From Alphaproteobacteria bacterium (GTDB lineage Bacteria; Pseudomonadota; Alphaproteobacteria; Rhizobiales; Xanthobacteraceae), in NCBI GenBank assembly GCA_005883115.1, contig VAZQ01000054.1, positions 1 through 5,880 of the forward strand: 5,880 bases of DNA. The letters are read 5' to 3'. Within the stretch, counting starts at the first letter, position 1. The number at the start of each line of letters is the position of its first letter. The notes below the pieces were generated by a model that did no database searches, was not told the DNA's origin, and was given only the letters and a program-made list of their open reading frames with translations. Below are positions 3,383-5,880 of the stretch, piece by piece. A program made the translations under genes and the position numbers.

Positions 3383-5880
3383 ATGTCGGTGGAGCCAATG
3401 CAGCAGATTGCGGACTGGCTCAACGCACTTGGCCTGGGGCAATACGCGCAGCGCTTTGCCGAGAACGACATTGATCCAAGCGTTCTGCGCGATCTGACCG
3501 ACCATGACCTCGAAAAAATCGGTGTCTCGCTCGGCCATCGCAGGAAGATATTGCGCGCGATTGCGGAGCTCGATGAGGCCGGACCGAGACCAGCGCCTGC
3601 TCCTCGGACCGCGGCCGCGAGACGTCATCTCACGGTCATGTTCGCTGATCTTGTTGGCTCGACAGCGCTCTCGACAAGGCTCGACCCTGAGGACTTGCAG
3701 GAAATCATGGGCGCGTACCATCGCTGCTGCGCCGAGCAGATCGAGAAATTTGGCGGGTTCGTTGCCAGATACATGGGTGACGGCGTGCTCGCTTATTTCG
3801 GCTATCCGCGGGCGGATGAGGACGATGCCGAGCGCGCGGTATGCGCCGGGCTGGCTTTGGTCGCGGCCGTGGCAGGACTCGATGTCGGTCCGGGGGCAAG
3901 ATTGCGAGTGCGAGTTGGCATTGCCACCGGGTTGGTGATCGTCGGCGATCTCATCGGGGAGGGCGCACCGCAGCAGCATGAGGTGGTCGGTCAGGCCCCC
4001 AATCTGGCCTCGCGGCTTCAGGCGCTGGCCGAACCGGACACGGTGGTCATCGACGGTGGCACCCGCCGCCTCGTCGGGGGGCTCTTCGAGTATCTCGCTC
4101 TCGGGAGCGTGTCCATCAGAGGCTTCAGCGACCCGGTGCCGGTCTGGCGAGTGATAGCCACGAGCGCGGTCGATAGCCGCTTCGAAGCCTTGCGCGTAGC
4201 CGGAACGCCACTGCTTGGCCGCGATGAGGAGATCGAGCTGCTGATGTGCCGCTGGCAGCAGATAAAACGCGGCGATGGCTCGGTCGTGCTGATATCGGGT
4301 GAGCCCGGCATCGGCAAATCGCGCCTCGCCGAGACCGCGGTGGAGCGGCTGAGCGATGATCCGCACATCCGCTTGCGCCGTTTCTGCTCGCCGCACCACC
4401 AGGACAGCGCGCTTTTCCCGACCATCTCACAGCTCGAGCGGGCAGCGGGATTCCGGCGTGACGATACAGACCAGCAGCGGTTGGACAAGCTCGAGGCGTT
4501 GCTGGCGGAGGCAAACGCTGACCTCAGCGAGGTCGTCCCTCTGATCGCGGACCTGCTGTCCGTGCCGATCGGCAATCATTATCCACCGCTCAACCTCACC
4601 CCACAGAAGCGCAAGGAGAAGACGCTTGGGGTCCTCCTGGCCCAGCTCGAGGGACTGGCGGCGCGCCGGCCCGTGCTGATGGTTTTTGAGGATGTGCACT
4701 GGATCGACCCCACCTCGCTCGACCTGTTGGACCGCATCGTCGACCGGGTGGCCACCCTCCGGGTCCTGCTGATCATCACTTTCCGGCCAGAGTTCATGCC
4801 GGCCTGGATCGGGCGCTCGCACGTGACATTGATCAGCCTCAATCGTCTGCCGCGTCGACAACGCGCCGAGATGATCATGCGGGTGACCGGCGGCAAAGCG
4901 TTGCCCCAGGAGATCGCCGAACAGATCATCGATCGGACCGATGGCGTACCGCTATTCATCGAGGAATTGACCAAGACGGTGATCGAGAGCGGCATGCTGA
5001 CCGACGCTGGCGACCGCTTTGATGTGTGGGGGCCCGTGCCTCGGCTTGCCATCCCTACCTCGCTCCAGGCCTCGCTCCTGGCACGGCTCGATCGCTTGGC
5101 GCCCGTGCGCGAGATGGCGCAGATCGGAGCGGCCCTCGGGCGGTCGTTCTCACATGAGCTGATCAGCGCCGTCGCGGCCATCCCGCAGCAAGAGGTGGAC
5201 GGGGCCTTGGCGCGGCTCGTAGGCGCCGAATTGGTCTTCCAGCGGGGCACCCCGCCCGATGCAGAGTACACCTTCAAGCACGCGCTGGTGCAGGACGCAG
5301 CCTATAGCACCATGCTGCGCGGTCGACGCCAGCAGATCCATGCCCGCGTTGCGACAACGCTGGAGAGCCAGTTCCCTGAAATCGTAGCCGCTCAGCCGCA
5401 ACTCATGGCCCACCACTGTGCCGAGGCCGGTTTCAACGGGAAGGCGGTCGGCTACTGGCTCAAGTCCGGCCAGCAGGCGCTCGCGCGGTCGGCGATGACG
5501 GAAGCGGTGGCGCAGTTGCAGAGGGGTCTGGAATTGCTGGCGAACATGCCTGAGGAGTCCCGGCTCGTGCAGCACGAACTCGACCTGCAAATTGCCCTGG
5601 GGCGGGCGCTGATGGCAGCTAGGGGGTATTCGGCGCCGGCGGTGGGCGATACCCTCGTCAGGGCGCGAGCGCTCGCTGAGCGGTTCGATCGGCCAGATCG
5701 TCTCGTTCCGCTGCTCTATTCCCAATGGGGTTTCCATATGGTTCGGTCCGAGCACGAGCTGGCGGTGTCCCTTGCCGAGCAGATGGAGAAATTTGGCGAG
5801 ACTAGGAAAGATCAGGTCGCTCTGCTGCTGGGTCACTATATCCACGGCGCCAGTTGCTACTTTCGCGGGGAGTTTGTGAC
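3383..5880 (+). CDS. SAM domain + class III nucleotide cyclase + AAA ATPase signalling protein (3' end outside window)
   Basis: The frame is open from 3383 to the edge, giving 832 residues with no stop. A SAM domain spans about 6-62 (IADWLNALGLGQYAQRF, LTDHDLEKIGVSLGHRRKIL). A class III cyclase domain spans about 80-260: metal aspartates Asp89 (FADLVGST) and Asp133 (MGDGVLAYFG), and transition-state Asn207 and Arg211 (VVGQAPNLASRLQ). The base-recognition pair is Arg129 and Glu200 instead of the Lys and Asp of canonical adenylyl cyclases. An AAA_16-type ATPase begins near 275 (TPLLGRDEEIELL), with Walker A GEPGIGKS (306-313), Walker B VLMVFEDVHWID (431-442), GVPLFIEELTKT (521-532) and FKHALVQDAAYSTML (631-645). 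Helical repeats resembling TPRs begin after about 685. Such proteins are probably cytoplasmic and couple cyclase output to an ATP-driven sensor; the signal is unknown. The start is uncertain: ATG 3398 has GGAG three bases before it and begins MQQIADWL, whereas 3383 lacks a clear site. Confidence 0.9.
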   Translation, partial: MSVEPMQQIADWLNALGLGQYAQRFAENDIDPSVLRDLTDHDLEKIGVSLGHRRKILRAIAELDEAGPRPAPAPRTAAARRHLTVMFADLVGSTALSTRLDPEDLQEIMGAYHRCCAEQIEKFGGFVARYMGDGVLAYFGYPRADEDDAERAVCAGLALVAAVAGLDVGPGARLRVRVGIATGLVIVGDLIGEGAPQQHEVVGQAPNLASRLQALAEPDTVVIDGGTRRLVGGLFEYLALGSVSIRGFSDPVPVWRVIATSAVDSRFEALRVAGTPLLGRDEEIELLMCRWQQIKRGDGSVVLISGEPGIGKSRLAETAVERLSDDPHIRLRRFCSPHHQDSALFPTISQLERAAGFRRDDTDQQRLDKLEALLAEANADLSEVVPLIADLLSVPIGNHYPPLNLTPQKRKEKTLGVLLAQLEGLAARRPVLMVFEDVHWIDPTSLDLLDRIVDRVATLRVLLIITFRPEFMPAWIGRSHVTLISLNRLPRRQRAEMIMRVTGGKALPQEIAEQIIDRTDGVPLFIEELTKTVIESGMLTDAGDRFDVWGPVPRLAIPTSLQASLLARLDRLAPVREMAQIGAALGRSFSHELISAVAAIPQQEVDGALARLVGAELVFQRGTPPDAEYTFKHALVQDAAYSTMLRGRRQQIHARVATTLESQFPEIVAAQPQLMAHHCAEAGFNGKAVGYWLKSGQQALARSAMTEAVAQLQRGLELLANMPEESRLVQHELDLQIALGRALMAARGYSAPAVGDTLVRARALAERFDRPDRLVPLLYSQWGFHMVRSEHELAVSLAEQMEKFGETRKDQVALLLGHYIHGASCYFRGEFV

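Noticed and set aside
3138..3398. Minus-strand open frame of 86 residues, mostly intergenic
   Set aside because: Most of it lies outside other genes, so it was considered, but no motif, signal peptide or ribosome binding site was visible and it starts inside the cyclase gene.
3006..3497. Plus-strand open frame of 163 residues before and into the cyclase gene
   Set aside because: It overlaps the SAM domain in another frame, lacks a ribosome binding site and has no recognisable motif.
3356..4399. Long minus-strand open frame of 347 residues
   Set aside because: It lies opposite the cyclase gene, whose plus-strand reading has full SAM and cyclase motifs. The minus-strand protein shows no domain and is rich in Arg, Ala and His, as expected of an antisense shadow in GC-rich DNA.
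4018..5845. Several minus-strand open frames of 129-232 residues
   Set aside because: All are antisense to the ATPase region of the plus-strand gene, overlap each other in different frames and carry no family motif.

Overview
The window looks like an accessory, partly decayed stretch of a GC-rich alphaproteobacterial genome, probably of the Bradyrhizobium/Rhodopseudomonas group. That guess rests on three things. The phasin domain is of the rhizobial type. The SAM + class III cyclase + AAA ATPase protein is an architecture common in Bradyrhizobium. The intergenic palindrome after the phasin gene resembles dispersed rhizobial repeats. No database search could be run, so the taxon is an inference.

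Layout. Bases 1-1222 hold no intact gene, but two broken ones can be read on the minus strand. One (about 188-413) is a small basic protein resembling short rhizobial helix-turn-helix-like proteins, broken by a frameshift and a stop. The other (about 627-849) is the C-terminal end of a fatty acyl-CoA synthetase, ending in a clear KTSTGKIQKFMLRN motif but frameshifted upstream. A hairpin followed by a short T run lies at 1128-1158.

Bases 1223-2953 form a compact plus-strand three-gene operon. It encodes a small exported protein with two cysteines, a ParA/MinD-type ATPase with a complete deviant Walker A motif, and a protein with a C-terminal phasin domain, a long low-complexity middle and an arginine-rich N-terminus. 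The phasin gene overlaps the end of parA by 8 bases and has an AAGGAGG ribosome binding site inside parA. The pair suggests a ParA-type system that positions or segregates polyhydroxyalkanoate (PHA) granules, with the phasin as cargo adaptor. This is the most interesting point of the window; the role is inferred from the genes alone. A 14-base direct repeat (1127-1140 and 2946-2959) brackets the operon, and a palindromic repeat follows the last stop codon.

After an intergenic stretch of about 430 bases with no recognised gene, a large plus-strand gene starts at about 3383 and runs off the right edge. It encodes a SAM domain, a class III nucleotide cyclase domain, an AAA ATPase of the AAA_16 type and the beginning of a helical, TPR-like region. 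Its metal-binding and transition-state residues are present, but both base-recognition residues differ from the canonical adenylyl cyclase pair. There are no recognisable tRNAs, rRNAs, CRISPR arrays or intact insertion sequences.
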